NCBI GenBank assembly: GCA_030592085.1
Contig: JAUUZV010000055.1
Location: forward strand, 1 to 11,296
Length of the DNA stretch: 11,296 nucleotides
Direction of reading: 5' to 3'
DNA from: Clostridia bacterium
Lineage (GTDB): Bacteria > Bacillota > Clostridia > DUPQ01
Made by a program: the position numbers and the translations under genes. Shown in pieces: positions 1 to 6,791 of the stretch (the first letter of the stretch is position 1; each line of letters begins with the position of its first letter). The notes below the pieces were generated by a model, which saw only the letters and a program-made list of their open reading frames with translations, ran no database searches and was not told the DNA's origin.

Positions 1-375
1 AATGAAAAAATGGGAAAATATTTAACAGCCATAACTAATGAAGAACACAATAATTTATTAACAGGAAAAGATTCACAATTAAACTCCACATATGATAATC
101 AAGTTAGAAGTATATGGCAATTTAGCGATGGAACTATTGATCAAATGTATTTAGCTCTTAGAATAGCTGCCACAGAAGTTTTTTCTAAACAAGAAACATT
201 ACCGATTTTATTAGATGAAATTTTTGCTTTTTATGATCAAGAGAGAATTACTAACTGTTTTTCACTATTATGTGAACTAGCTAAAAAACATCAGATTATT
301 GTTTTCACTTGTAAAGAAGAAGAGAAACACTTAGCGGAACGTTTTTCAGAAATTACAATTATGAATTTGTCTTAA
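1..375 (+). CDS. YhaN-like AAA/ABC-type ATPase, C-terminal end (5' end outside window)
   Basis: The reading frame is open from the first base, so this is the last 124 residues of a larger protein; the ATG at position 10 is internal. It matches the C-terminal ATPase lobe of SMC/RecN/SbcC-like proteins, most closely the YhaN type. There is an ABC signature FSDGTIDQ (fragment residues 41-48) followed by YLALRIA, and a Walker B strand PILLDE (68-73) with a catalytic glutamate. The final strand VFTCK (101-105) sits where the family usually has a switch histidine (FTCH); here it is lysine. YhaN-type proteins are large coiled-coil ATPases thought to act in DNA repair, often beside a YhaO nuclease. 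The partner gene and the N-terminal Walker A would lie to the left. The last 17 bases overlap the end of the convergent DnaD-domain gene. The family is fairly certain; the exact subfamily is less so. Confidence 0.8.
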   Translation, partial: NEKMGKYLTAITNEEHNNLLTGKDSQLNSTYDNQVRSIWQFSDGTIDQMYLALRIAATEVFSKQETLPILLDEIFAFYDQERITNCFSLLCELAKKHQIIVFTCKEEEKHLAERFSEITIMNLS

Positions 376-1576
376 TATTTTTTCTACAAGAACAAGCCAA
401 ACCATTAGGAAGAACGCCAGTATCACGACATTTTGTACATGTAATGATTTTAAGTAAGTAGTTTTTATCAAAGCCATTTGTTAATAATAATTCAATTAAC
501 ACTTGTTCAATACCATCAATTTGTATTAACAATTCATTTTTCTTACTTACATTTGCTGATAATGTCACAATACTTAATTCAGTCATCTGCTCTTCTAATT
601 CATGATAAGTAGGAATTTTTTGATATACTTCTTGTAAACGGGTTTTTAGAACTAATTGATTTTCATTTCTTATATTCTCGTAATATTCCTTAACCTCATT
701 TTTCTTTTTAGATGGTATAGTTGATTTATTCTCTCTATATTTACGATTGGCTTTTTTAATTTCCTCTTTTGTCTTATATCCATTTTTGTGCCAAGTAGTT
801 AAAATTTTATGAACATATTCTAAATTTGGATTATTAATCTTAGTAGTAGTTTTTAATGCTAACTCAATAATATCAAAAGAGAACCCATAGTTTTTTACCC
901 ATTTTTCCACATACTTTTCTTCATATTGTGTTAGTGGTGTCTGACGATTTAATTTTTTTGCTACTTTTGTTGAAGTTTCTCTCATGGTTTTATATTTCAT
1001 ATAATAATCTTCTAAGTCAAAATGAGTCTTAACTCCGTTTTCATTCCAATTTCTAGCTACTTCTTCAATATATGCTTTTTTTAATTTTCCTCTTTCAAAA
1101 CATGTTGAGAACAAAGAGTACATGACGTCATCGTCAAACTTATGTAATTTAAACATAGTTTCAATAGATGTATACCATGAAATAGGCATAACCCCTTGAA
1201 AAAAACGTTTGTTTATTGAAGATATAATATCTTTTTTCTTTCCTAAGTCTTCAGCTAGAGGAGTGGTTCTTGGTTTGTAAAGTTTTCTTAGTTCAATTTC
1301 TTTAATATCTGTTAATCGATAATCAGTATTAGATTTTGTCAGTAAATTTGACTCTACTAATGTATATAATAAATCCACCATATTTTGTGGAGACATTTTA
1401 AATACATTTGCTAAAACCATTTCATTAATGTTTTTACGGTTTTTAGCAAGATAACAACAATAAACATATACTTTTACCTGATTATCAAGTAATGAAGGCA
1501 TATATTCACTAATAAAGATATCTGGGATGTCTGTATCTGAATAAATCATTTTTAAGGTGTCATTGGAATCGTACAT
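359..1576 (-). CDS. DnaD-domain replication initiation/restart protein with C-terminal Cys4 motif
   Basis: A 405-residue protein of the DnaD/DnaB family, which remodels DNA at origins or stalled forks and helps load the replicative helicase in Bacillota. Residues about 15-90 look like the N-terminal winged helix. Two DnaB_2-type helical repeats follow: about 118-192 (ending NWNENGVKTHFDLEDY) and about 205-272 (YGFSFDIIELAL, then ILTTWHKNGYKTKEEI, the hallmark YxxxIxxxW..G end). A charged linker and a helical region follow. The protein ends in CTKCRDTGVLPNGLACSC (cysteines 380, 383, 395, 397), which looks like a metal site. That motif resembles the N-terminal zinc site of DnaC/DnaI-type helicase loaders and is not standard for DnaD. 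The start is supported by AGGAG seven bases upstream (complement of 1584-1588). No helicase-loader gene is visible beside it. The 3' end overlaps the YhaN-like gene by 17 bp. Confidence 0.85.
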   Translation of the reverse strand: MYDSNDTLKMIYSDTDIPDIFISEYMPSLLDNQVKVYVYCCYLAKNRKNINEMVLANVFKMSPQNMVDLLYTLVESNLLTKSNTDYRLTDIKEIELRKLYKPRTTPLAEDLGKKKDIISSINKRFFQGVMPISWYTSIETMFKLHKFDDDVMYSLFSTCFERGKLKKAYIEEVARNWNENGVKTHFDLEDYYMKYKTMRETSTKVAKKLNRQTPLTQYEEKYVEKWVKNYGFSFDIIELALKTTTKINNPNLEYVHKILTTWHKNGYKTKEEIKKANRKYRENKSTIPSKKKNEVKEYYENIRNENQLVLKTRLQEVYQKIPTYHELEEQMTELSIVTLSANVSKKNELLIQIDGIEQVLIELLLTNGFDKNYLLKIITCTKCRDTGVLPNGLACSCRKNIKTNS

Positions 1577-1602
1577 TTATAATCTCCTAATATAGTATAC
1601 CT

Positions 1603-1631
1603 ATTATACAGAAAAGAAATTTGACAGTAAA
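1603..1631 (-). promoter_or_regulatory. Promoter of the DnaD-domain gene
   Basis: On the minus strand, TTTACT (complement of 1626-1631) is followed after 17 bases by a perfect TATAAT (complement of 1603-1608). The start codon lies about 27 bases beyond the -10 box, giving a short leader that holds the AGGAG ribosome-binding site. This is a vegetative sigma-A-type promoter by sequence; no transcription data were used. Confidence 0.6.
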
Positions 1632-1658
1632 GGAACAAGATAACAATTGTAAAAAAAG

Positions 1659-1686
1659 TTGTTTCAATTTAAAATATAATTATAAG
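1659..1686 (+). promoter_or_regulatory. Candidate promoter of the MBL/lamin-tail gene
   Basis: TTGTTT (1659-1664), 16 bases, then TATAAG (1681-1686), overlapping a perfect TATAAT at 1675-1680. A TTGACA at 1621-1626 has no good -10 at proper distance. The ribosome-binding site of the gene that follows is weak (only GAGA/AGAG purines), so the call rests on position and AT-rich hexamers in an AT-rich region. Confidence 0.3.
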
Positions 1687-1711
1687 TAATAGAGAAAAGA
1701 GTAAAAACAAC

Positions 1712-2956
1712 ATGACTATAAAGAGACCTTTTTACAAGAAAATATGGTTCTGGTTAATATGTACTATTGCATTCTTTGCAATTCTAGGTAGTTACTATGG
1801 ATTAAATCAACAACCAGTTGAAGGACAAATAAGTGAGTTTAATCAAACAGATGACATCTATATTCATTTTATTGACGTAGGGCAAGCGGATTGTATTTTT
1901 ATTGATGCAGGTGAATATGATATTTTAATTGATGCTGGTAATAGATCTGATGGTCAATTAGTTGTAGATTACTTACAATCATTACAGACAGATGATATAG
2001 AATTAATTATTGCAACTCATCCCCATGAAGATCATATTGGTGGGATGGTTGATGTTTTAAATGCATATAATGTTGACTTAATTTTTAAACCAGGTATTTC
2101 ATCAATTGAAACTAAAACAAGTGAAAACTTTGAAATGAAAATTACAGAAAATAATATAGAAACTATTATTCCTTCTTTTGAACAACAATTTGTATTTGGA
2201 GATGTAATAATTACAATTTTATCAGATAAAAATAATATATATGAAGAAACTAATGATTTCTCAATTGTATGCCGTATTGACTATGGGCAAACCTCATTTA
2301 TTTTTACAGGTGATGCAGAAAGTCCAGTTGAACATGATATCATCGATTCACAAATAGACTTAAAAGCTGATGTGCTAAAAATAGGACATCACGGTGGAGC
2401 AACTTCAACAACGGCCCAGTTCTTATATAAGGTGTCTCCAGATTATGCAATTATTAGTGTAGGACAAGACAATAAATATGGGCACCCAGATGAATTAATA
2501 ATAAATAGATTACAAACACAGGGCGTGAATATTTTGAGAACTGATTTACAAGGAAGTATTATTGCTAAATCAGATGGGCTAACTGTGAGTTTTGTAAATG
2601 AAAAAAATGTGTTTCCGACAACAACACCTATAAATAACCAACCAATATTAGATGTAACTATAATTGAACTAGATAAAAAAGGTGAAAGAGTAGTTATAAT
2701 AAATAATGAAAATGAAACAGTAGACTTAACTGATTGGTATCTTCTCTCAACCAAAGGAGAACAAATATTTATTTTTCCTGCTGGATTTAAATTAGATGCG
2801 GGTGAAGAAGTAATTATTGCAGGTTATGGATTAAGAGACACAGGAGACTTTATCTTTGAAGATGGTAGTGGAGTATGGAACAATAAAGAGAATGACGATG
2901 CTATTCTATTTGATAATAATAGAAATGAAGTATCCTACTTTGATGATGGTATGTAA
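1712..2956 (+). CDS. Membrane-anchored ComEC-like metallo-beta-lactamase-fold hydrolase with lamin-tail domain
   Basis: A 414-residue protein. Residues 11-29 form one hydrophobic segment after a basic N-terminus (KRPFYKK), so the rest is most likely outside the membrane. Residues about 48-300 are a metallo-beta-lactamase fold like the C-terminal domain of the DNA-uptake protein ComEC: IHFIDVGQADC (51-61), metal motif THPHEDHIGG (102-111), FTGDAE (198-203) with the bridging aspartate, GHHGG (225-229) and YGHPD (256-260). Residues about 313-412 match a lamin-tail domain (VVIINNENETVDLTDWYL, FPAGFKLDAGEEVIIAGYG, DDAILFDNNRNEVSYFDDG), a beta-sandwich found attached to extracellular nucleases and phosphatases. 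The likely role is hydrolysis of nucleic acid or another phosphate substrate at the cell surface. It lacks ComEC's channel part, so it is not a DNA-uptake channel. The substrate is not determined. It appears monocistronic. Confidence 0.88.
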   Translation: MTIKRPFYKKIWFWLICTIAFFAILGSYYGLNQQPVEGQISEFNQTDDIYIHFIDVGQADCIFIDAGEYDILIDAGNRSDGQLVVDYLQSLQTDDIELIIATHPHEDHIGGMVDVLNAYNVDLIFKPGISSIETKTSENFEMKITENNIETIIPSFEQQFVFGDVIITILSDKNNIYEETNDFSIVCRIDYGQTSFIFTGDAESPVEHDIIDSQIDLKADVLKIGHHGGATSTTAQFLYKVSPDYAIISVGQDNKYGHPDELIINRLQTQGVNILRTDLQGSIIAKSDGLTVSFVNEKNVFPTTTPINNQPILDVTIIELDKKGERVVIINNENETVDLTDWYLLSTKGEQIFIFPAGFKLDAGEEVIIAGYGLRDTGDFIFEDGSGVWNNKENDDAILFDNNRNEVSYFDDGM

Positions 2957-2970
2957 ATTATATAAAAAAG

Positions 2971-3095
2971 CAATTAATATATTTAAGCGAAGATTAAGTA
3001 TAGTGATATTAACGGTTTTTACTATATTAAAAGTAAGTTAAGAAAATTTAGATATTCTGAAGTTAATTGAAGTAACAGAACCAATTTACTGTTTT
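2971..3095. repeat. Direct repeat copy A, left of the Fic gene
   Basis: This stretch, just after the MBL gene, is the diverged partner of 4383-4524. From 3028 to 3075 it matches 4446-4493 without gaps at 43 of 48 bases. After a length difference of 11 bases, GAACCAATTTACTGTTTT (3078-3095) is identical to 4507-4524. The left part is a weaker but collinear match (TTTAAG, then AAGTATAGTGAT versus AAGTACAGTGAT). It holds an imperfect hairpin: TTAA-G-TATAGT (2994-3004) pairs with ACTATATTAA (3021-3030), which may also act as a weak terminator for the MBL gene. No gene is seen in it. Confidence 0.75.
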
Positions 3096-3154
3096 TACGA
3101 AACAACATAAAAGGGAGTTAGTCGGTCTAATAATATTATATGAGGTATATAGCC

Positions 3155-3181
3155 TTAATCTACCTGATTACTCGTTAATCT
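3155..3181 (+). promoter_or_regulatory. TTAATCT direct repeats upstream of the Fic promoter
   Basis: TTAATCT occurs at 3155-3161 and again at 3175-3181, 20 bases apart (two helical turns). The second copy is also part of the left arm of the operator at 3176-3212. This fits an additional half-site for the same DNA-binding protein, but a 7-base repeat alone is weak evidence. Confidence 0.35.
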
Positions 3182-3212
3182 GCATAAAACATGGTATGAT
3201 ATATGCAGATTA
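3176..3212 (+). promoter_or_regulatory. Fic promoter: extended -10 box inside an 11-bp inverted-repeat operator
   Basis: TAATCTGCATA (3176-3186) and TATGCAGATTA (3202-3212) are perfect inverted repeats separated by 15 bases. The spacer contains an extended -10 element, TG-G-TATGAT (3192-3200); the -35 region is poor (TCGTTA at 3172-3177), as is common with extended -10 promoters. Transcription would begin near 3207, inside the right arm. A protein bound to both arms would cover the promoter, so this looks like a repressor operator. The C-terminal winged helix of the Fic protein is a candidate ligand (inference). Confidence 0.65.
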
Positions 3213-3229
3213 CAGATTGGAAGTTCATA

Positions 3230-4279
3230 ATGAAAGTATTTGATTACACCAATATAAAAACAGAATTATACACAAAAGAATTAGTAAGCTTACTTACTGA
3301 AATTCATGAATATAGAGGAAAACAAGAACTTTTTATGGAAGCATATCCTGATGTGCTTGAGGCTATGGTGAAAGTAGCAAAGATTCAGAGTACAGATGCA
3401 TCAAATCGAATTGAAGGAATTTTTACTTCAGAGAAAAGATTAAAGGAACTAGTAGGAGAAAAAGCTGAACCAAAGAACAGAAACGAAGAAGAGATAGCCG
3501 GGTATAGAGAAGTATTAAATACAATTCATGAAAATTATGAATATATAGTTCCTAGGACAAATGTGATTTTACAATTACATCGAGATTTATATGCTTATAA
3601 TTCTGGATCTATTGGTGGAAATTATAAGAATGCTGATAATATTATCGAAGAAGAGAATTCTTTGGGTGAGAAAAGAACACGTTTCACACCTGTCCCAGCA
3701 TACTTAACTAAAGAATCTATGATGTTAATGTGTAATCAATTTATTGAGGCACTCAAAAAAGAATCAGTAGATCCTTTGTTATTGATTCCAATATTTATAC
3801 TTGATTTTTTATGTGTGCATCCATTTAATGATGGAAATGGCAGAATGAGTAGGTTATTGACTTTATTACTCTTATACCAACAATCCTATATTGTTGGAAA
3901 ATATATTAGTATTGAAATGTTAATTGAGAAAACAAAAGAGAGCTATTATCAAACACTACAATTAAGTTCTATAGGTTGGCATGAGAATGAGAATGATTAT
4001 CTTCCATTTGTTAAATATTATTTAGGAGTAATATTGGCAGCATATAGAGAATTTTCATCAAGAGTAGAAACACTTAGAAACCAAGGGCTTAGTAAAGCAA
4101 AACGAGTAAGACATGTTTTTGAAACTCAGATTGGAAAGATTAGTAAATCAGATATTGCAAAATTGTGTCCTGATATTAGCATTACTACAATAGAAAAAAC
4201 ATTGTCTGAATTAGTGAAAGAGAAATATATTATCAAAGTTGGTGGGGGTAGGAGTACAGCATATATATTGAAAGATTAG
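3230..4279 (+). CDS. Fic-family protein AMP-transferase with N-terminal inhibitory motif and C-terminal winged helix
   Basis: A 349-residue Fic (FIDO) protein. The active-site loop HPFNDGNGRMSR (197-208) is intact, including the catalytic histidine and the phosphate-binding GNGR. The substrate flap lies around RFTPVPAYLT (151-160). SNRIEG (58-63) fits the [S/T]xxxE[G/N] inhibitory motif ahead of the Fic core, placing it among self-inhibited class II enzymes. Such enzymes transfer AMP, or rarely another group, from a nucleotide to protein hydroxyls. Residues about 291-349 form a winged helix (SKSDIAKLCPDISITTIEKTLSELVKEKYI, then wing GGGRSTAYIL), common in this subfamily. The start at 3230 has GGAAG at a good distance. 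An in-frame ATG at 3203 is rejected because it sits at or before the expected transcription start. The gene has its own promoter and operator and lies between direct repeats. No separate antitoxin gene is visible, as expected for a self-inhibited form. The target protein is unknown. Confidence 0.92.
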   Translation: MKVFDYTNIKTELYTKELVSLLTEIHEYRGKQELFMEAYPDVLEAMVKVAKIQSTDASNRIEGIFTSEKRLKELVGEKAEPKNRNEEEIAGYREVLNTIHENYEYIVPRTNVILQLHRDLYAYNSGSIGGNYKNADNIIEEENSLGEKRTRFTPVPAYLTKESMMLMCNQFIEALKKESVDPLLLIPIFILDFLCVHPFNDGNGRMSRLLTLLLLYQQSYIVGKYISIEMLIEKTKESYYQTLQLSSIGWHENENDYLPFVKYYLGVILAAYREFSSRVETLRNQGLSKAKRVRHVFETQIGKISKSDIAKLCPDISITTIEKTLSELVKEKYIIKVGGGRSTAYILKD

Positions 4280-4382
4280 GCACAATATACATATGATTTA
4301 GGAATTAATGTCCGTAATTTTCGACTCAGTACAATTAACACTAAATCTCCATAGGTTCTCCTAATAGAGTTACATAATAATA

Positions 4383-4524
4383 CAAGTTAATATAAGTATG
4401 TTTAAGAGGTTATAAGTACAGTGATTGCAGTGCTTATAGCCTTTCTAAAAGTAAGCTAAGTAAATATAGATATTGTTAAGTTAATTGAAGTAATGGAACC
4501 AAAATGGAACCAATTTACTGTTTT
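4383..4524. repeat. Direct repeat copy B, right of the Fic gene
   Basis: This is the partner of 2971-3095 in the same orientation (43/48 over the ungapped core 4446-4493, then 18 identical bases at 4507-4524). It differs by a tandem 11-mer: ATGGAACCAAA (4493-4503) followed by ATGGAACCAAT (4504-4514), where copy A has a single unit. Together the copies frame the Fic gene as a unit of roughly 1.4 kb. They could be recombination or attachment scars, a duplicated 3' flank, or a dispersed intergenic repeat family of this genome. Confidence 0.75.
4408..4446 (+). terminator. Hairpin within repeat copy B, possible Fic gene terminator
   Basis: GGTTATAAGTAC (4408-4419) pairs over all 12 positions, with two G-U wobbles, with GTGCTTATAGCC (4430-4441) around a 10-base loop, and is followed by TTTCT. 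The stem is strong for this base composition but the T tract is short, and it lies about 130 bases past the Fic stop. It may be a weak terminator or a structural part of the repeat; copy A folds at the same place with different pairs. Confidence 0.45.
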
Positions 4525-4593
4525 GACAAAAGTATACAAGATATAGTTTAGATGTTTAAATAAAGCTATGTTAATCATATAAGCCTTCGGCCT

Positions 4594-4621
4594 TTGCACA
4601 TATATAAATATTTTGTATAAT
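4594..4621 (+). promoter_or_regulatory. Promoter of the DUF262 gene
   Basis: TTGCAC (4594-4599), 16 bases, then a perfect TATAAT (4616-4621). Transcription would start near 4628, leaving a leader of about 158 bases before the start codon at 4786. The gene is therefore expressed independently of the Fic gene. Confidence 0.6.
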
Positions 4622-4785
4622 AGAAGAAGGGAAACAAATTGTAGTGATCATAAATATTAGTTTGCAGGCAATAGGTGTATTTGAAAATAGTAGGAATTAG
4701 CTAATTAAATATATTTGTGAATTATTAAAGATAAAGACATAGTTAGCATAAAAAAATATAAAATTATAAAAAAGGATAAGATAAT

Positions 4786-6651
4786 ATGAATATACAACCA
4801 AATAATCAGACAGTTGAAAAGTGCTTAAAACAGAGAACGTACTATATTGATTTTTATCAAAGAGAGTATGTATGGAAAAAAGATGTTGTATATATCCTAC
4901 TAGATGATATATTTTTTACATTCGAGTTAGCATACGAAGAGCATAAAGGAAAAGATATTACTCCAGAGGTGCTTGCTAAATACAATTGGTATTATTTTAA
5001 CATTTACATTACTAATAGTATTGAAGGTAAAGAATATATTGTAGATGGCCAACAAAGATTAACTACTCTTACATTAATAGCAGTCAAATTATTAGAGTTA
5101 GCAAATACAAATAAAGAATATTTTGAAAACTTAATTGATACATTAAAGGATTGTATTTACGGAAAAGATAAATTTAAAGGAAATATTTTTTGGATTGACA
5201 ATGACAAAAGAAAGAAGATAATGCAATCCCTTATTGATAACGTTGAGTTTAATGATGAATTTCAGAATGTTACAGAGGAAAATATAAGTAATCGATATAA
5301 AGATATTTCAAAATATATTGATGATAAGAAACTATCAAATGAAAAACTTCAAGCATTGATAATGTATTTTTTAGAACGTTTAGTACTTGTAGAACTGAAA
5401 ATTGAAAAAGATGATACTCCGATGGTTTTTGAAGTAATTAATGATAGAGGAGTTGCTCTTAAACCATTTGAAATTTTAAAAGGAAAACTAGTCGGTGCTC
5501 TTGACAAAGATGATACTGAAAAGTACAGCCAAATTTGGGAAAATGCCATTACCCTATTAAGAGAGATCGAAGATGAATTTTTTATTGATTATTTAAAAGG
5601 TAAATTTATTTTTAAAAGAAGTGCTGATATTGAAAAATCAATTAACAATCAATATCACAGATATATCTTTGAAACAAATGACATTGCTAATAAACTAAAA
5701 TTTCGCAAGAAAGATGAAAATCACATAAAAAATATCAAGTCATTTATAGAAAATGATTTAATGTACTATTCTGTATTATATTCGGAAATTCGAAAAAACA
5801 AATTTGAATATCTAAGTTATAATAATGACATAAATGATTTATCAGGACAATATCAAAATATTATTGCAGCCTGTGAAATTAAAGATACATATGAACAAGT
5901 TAAAGTTAAAACAATAGCCAAAGAAATTGATAGGCTATATATGCTTTTGAGATTAAATGGAATCTACAATAGTAATAATTATCAAGAAATTTCCTATCAA
6001 TTAAATAAAAATTTGCAAAACATAGAAATCTCTGAATATAGACAGGTGTTTAATAATGTAATAGAACATCGAATAAAAGAGGCAAGAAGCATATCTAAGA
6101 TATCTTCATTACTTGATTATGATAGGTTTAAAACAAGAGGATATGATAATATTGATCGAAGGCCATTAAGATATTTCTTTGCAAGAGTAGAAAAGTTTCT
6201 TTGTGAGAATATGGAAAAGGATATGGAGAGAAATGTTCATTACATTTCTACAAAAACTGGTCATAAAACAGGTTATCATATAGAACATATATTATCCCGA
6301 AACGAAGAGAATAAAAATTATTTTCATTCAGAAGATGAATTTGAAAATGAAAGAAACCGATTAGGAGGATTACTGCTTTTATATAATAAGGATAATATTG
6401 TTTCGAATAACGAGAAGTATTATTCAGGAAAGCGAATGACTTATACTAATGGGTTGGTTTGGGGACGAACATTGATTGATAGTTTTTATCATTCTTCAAA
6501 TAAAAGATTTATTGATTTTAACAATGTATTTGAATCTGAAACGGGTATGAAATTTAAAGATTTTGAAAAATTTGATATTAATACTCTTGAATATAGGAGT
6601 AAATTATTATTTGAAATCGTAAAGAAAATATGGGTAATTGATAAAGAATAA
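4786..6651 (+). CDS. DUF262 and DUF1524 (HNH-like) domain protein, GmrSD-family
   Basis: A 621-residue protein. The N-terminal DUF262 domain shows the YQREYVW motif (24-30), DGQQR (87-91; nucleotide binding or hydrolysis in GmrS and SspE relatives) and FEVINDRG (215-222) followed by a conserved EILKGKL helix. The C-terminal DUF1524 domain carries YHIEHILSR (497-505) in place of the usual IEHILPQ, and RLGGLLLLYNKDNIVSNNEKYYSGK downstream, which supplies the asparagines and lysine of the HNH-like beta-beta-alpha-metal nuclease. The family includes GmrSD, a type IV enzyme that cuts glucosylated hydroxymethylcytosine phage DNA, and SspE, which acts with phosphorothioate modification. Here both halves are in one chain. 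The start has AAGGA nine bases upstream. Cleavage of modified or foreign DNA is likely by family; which modification it recognises cannot be read from sequence. A DUF2971 gene follows after about 140 bases. Confidence 0.88.
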   Translation: MNIQPNNQTVEKCLKQRTYYIDFYQREYVWKKDVVYILLDDIFFTFELAYEEHKGKDITPEVLAKYNWYYFNIYITNSIEGKEYIVDGQQRLTTLTLIAVKLLELANTNKEYFENLIDTLKDCIYGKDKFKGNIFWIDNDKRKKIMQSLIDNVEFNDEFQNVTEENISNRYKDISKYIDDKKLSNEKLQALIMYFLERLVLVELKIEKDDTPMVFEVINDRGVALKPFEILKGKLVGALDKDDTEKYSQIWENAITLLREIEDEFFIDYLKGKFIFKRSADIEKSINNQYHRYIFETNDIANKLKFRKKDENHIKNIKSFIENDLMYYSVLYSEIRKNKFEYLSYNNDINDLSGQYQNIIAACEIKDTYEQVKVKTIAKEIDRLYMLLRLNGIYNSNNYQEISYQLNKNLQNIEISEYRQVFNNVIEHRIKEARSISKISSLLDYDRFKTRGYDNIDRRPLRYFFARVEKFLCENMEKDMERNVHYISTKTGHKTGYHIEHILSRNEENKNYFHSEDEFENERNRLGGLLLLYNKDNIVSNNEKYYSGKRMTYTNGLVWGRTLIDSFYHSSNKRFIDFNNVFESETGMKFKDFEKFDINTLEYRSKLLFEIVKKIWVIDKE

Positions 6652-6701
6652 AAGTAATAATTGTGTATATAAGTTATTGAGCAAGTAGTTATTAAATTGA
6701 A

Positions 6702-6725
6702 AAAACATGAATATAAGCATGTTTT
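6702..6725 (+). terminator. Hairpin after the DUF262 gene
   Basis: AAAACATG (6702-6709) and CATGTTTT (6718-6725) form a perfect 8-bp stem with an 8-base loop. A-rich sequence precedes it and TATATA follows. It could be a weak bidirectional terminator or attenuator between the DUF262 and DUF2971 genes. The low GC and lack of a long T tract make read-through likely. Confidence 0.4.
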
Positions 6726-6791
6726 ATATAACCTAACAATATATAGGTAACATAATCAATTAACGTAATGATGAAAAAGAAAGGTAGTAAA

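Larger units (their letters stand above)
4280..4785. other. 506-bp intergenic region between the Fic and DUF262 genes
   Basis: No convincing gene is present on either strand. It holds repeat copy B with a strong hairpin (4383-4524), the DUF262 promoter (4594-4621) and a leader of about 158 bases. The leader contains a 12-base palindrome AATTAGCTAATT (4695-4706), which could be chance in such AT-rich sequence. A short imperfect hairpin with a TTCG loop (about 4581-4595) lies just upstream of the promoter. Confidence 0.6.

Noticed and set aside
2443..2754. A 103-codon open frame on the minus strand inside the MBL gene
   Set aside because: It lies wholly within the well-supported MBL/lamin-tail gene on the other strand and resembles no family.
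2856..3041. A 61-codon open frame overlapping the end of the MBL gene
   Set aside because: It overlaps the lamin-tail coding sequence in another frame, has no fitting ribosome-binding site, and ends in the repeat region.
3203..3229. Longer N-terminus for the Fic protein from the ATG at 3203
   Set aside because: That ATG lies in the operator arm, at or before the expected transcription start; the ATG at 3230 has a GGAAG site.
2971..4524. CRISPR-like interpretation of the two repeats
   Set aside because: Only two long diverged copies enclosing a gene; no regular short repeats or spacers and no cas genes.
4493..4546. A 17-codon reading frame starting in the tandem 11-mer of repeat copy B
   Set aside because: Very short, no ribosome-binding site, and copy A lacks the start codon, so it is not conserved between the copies.
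5349..5549. A 66-codon minus-strand frame inside the DUF262 gene
   Set aside because: It is a shadow of the DUF262 coding sequence with no start signals or recognisable content.
6768..6791. Longer N-terminus for the DUF2971 protein
   Set aside because: There is no ribosome-binding site before 6768 or 6771; AAAGG is correctly spaced for 6792, and the family starts at LYKYR.
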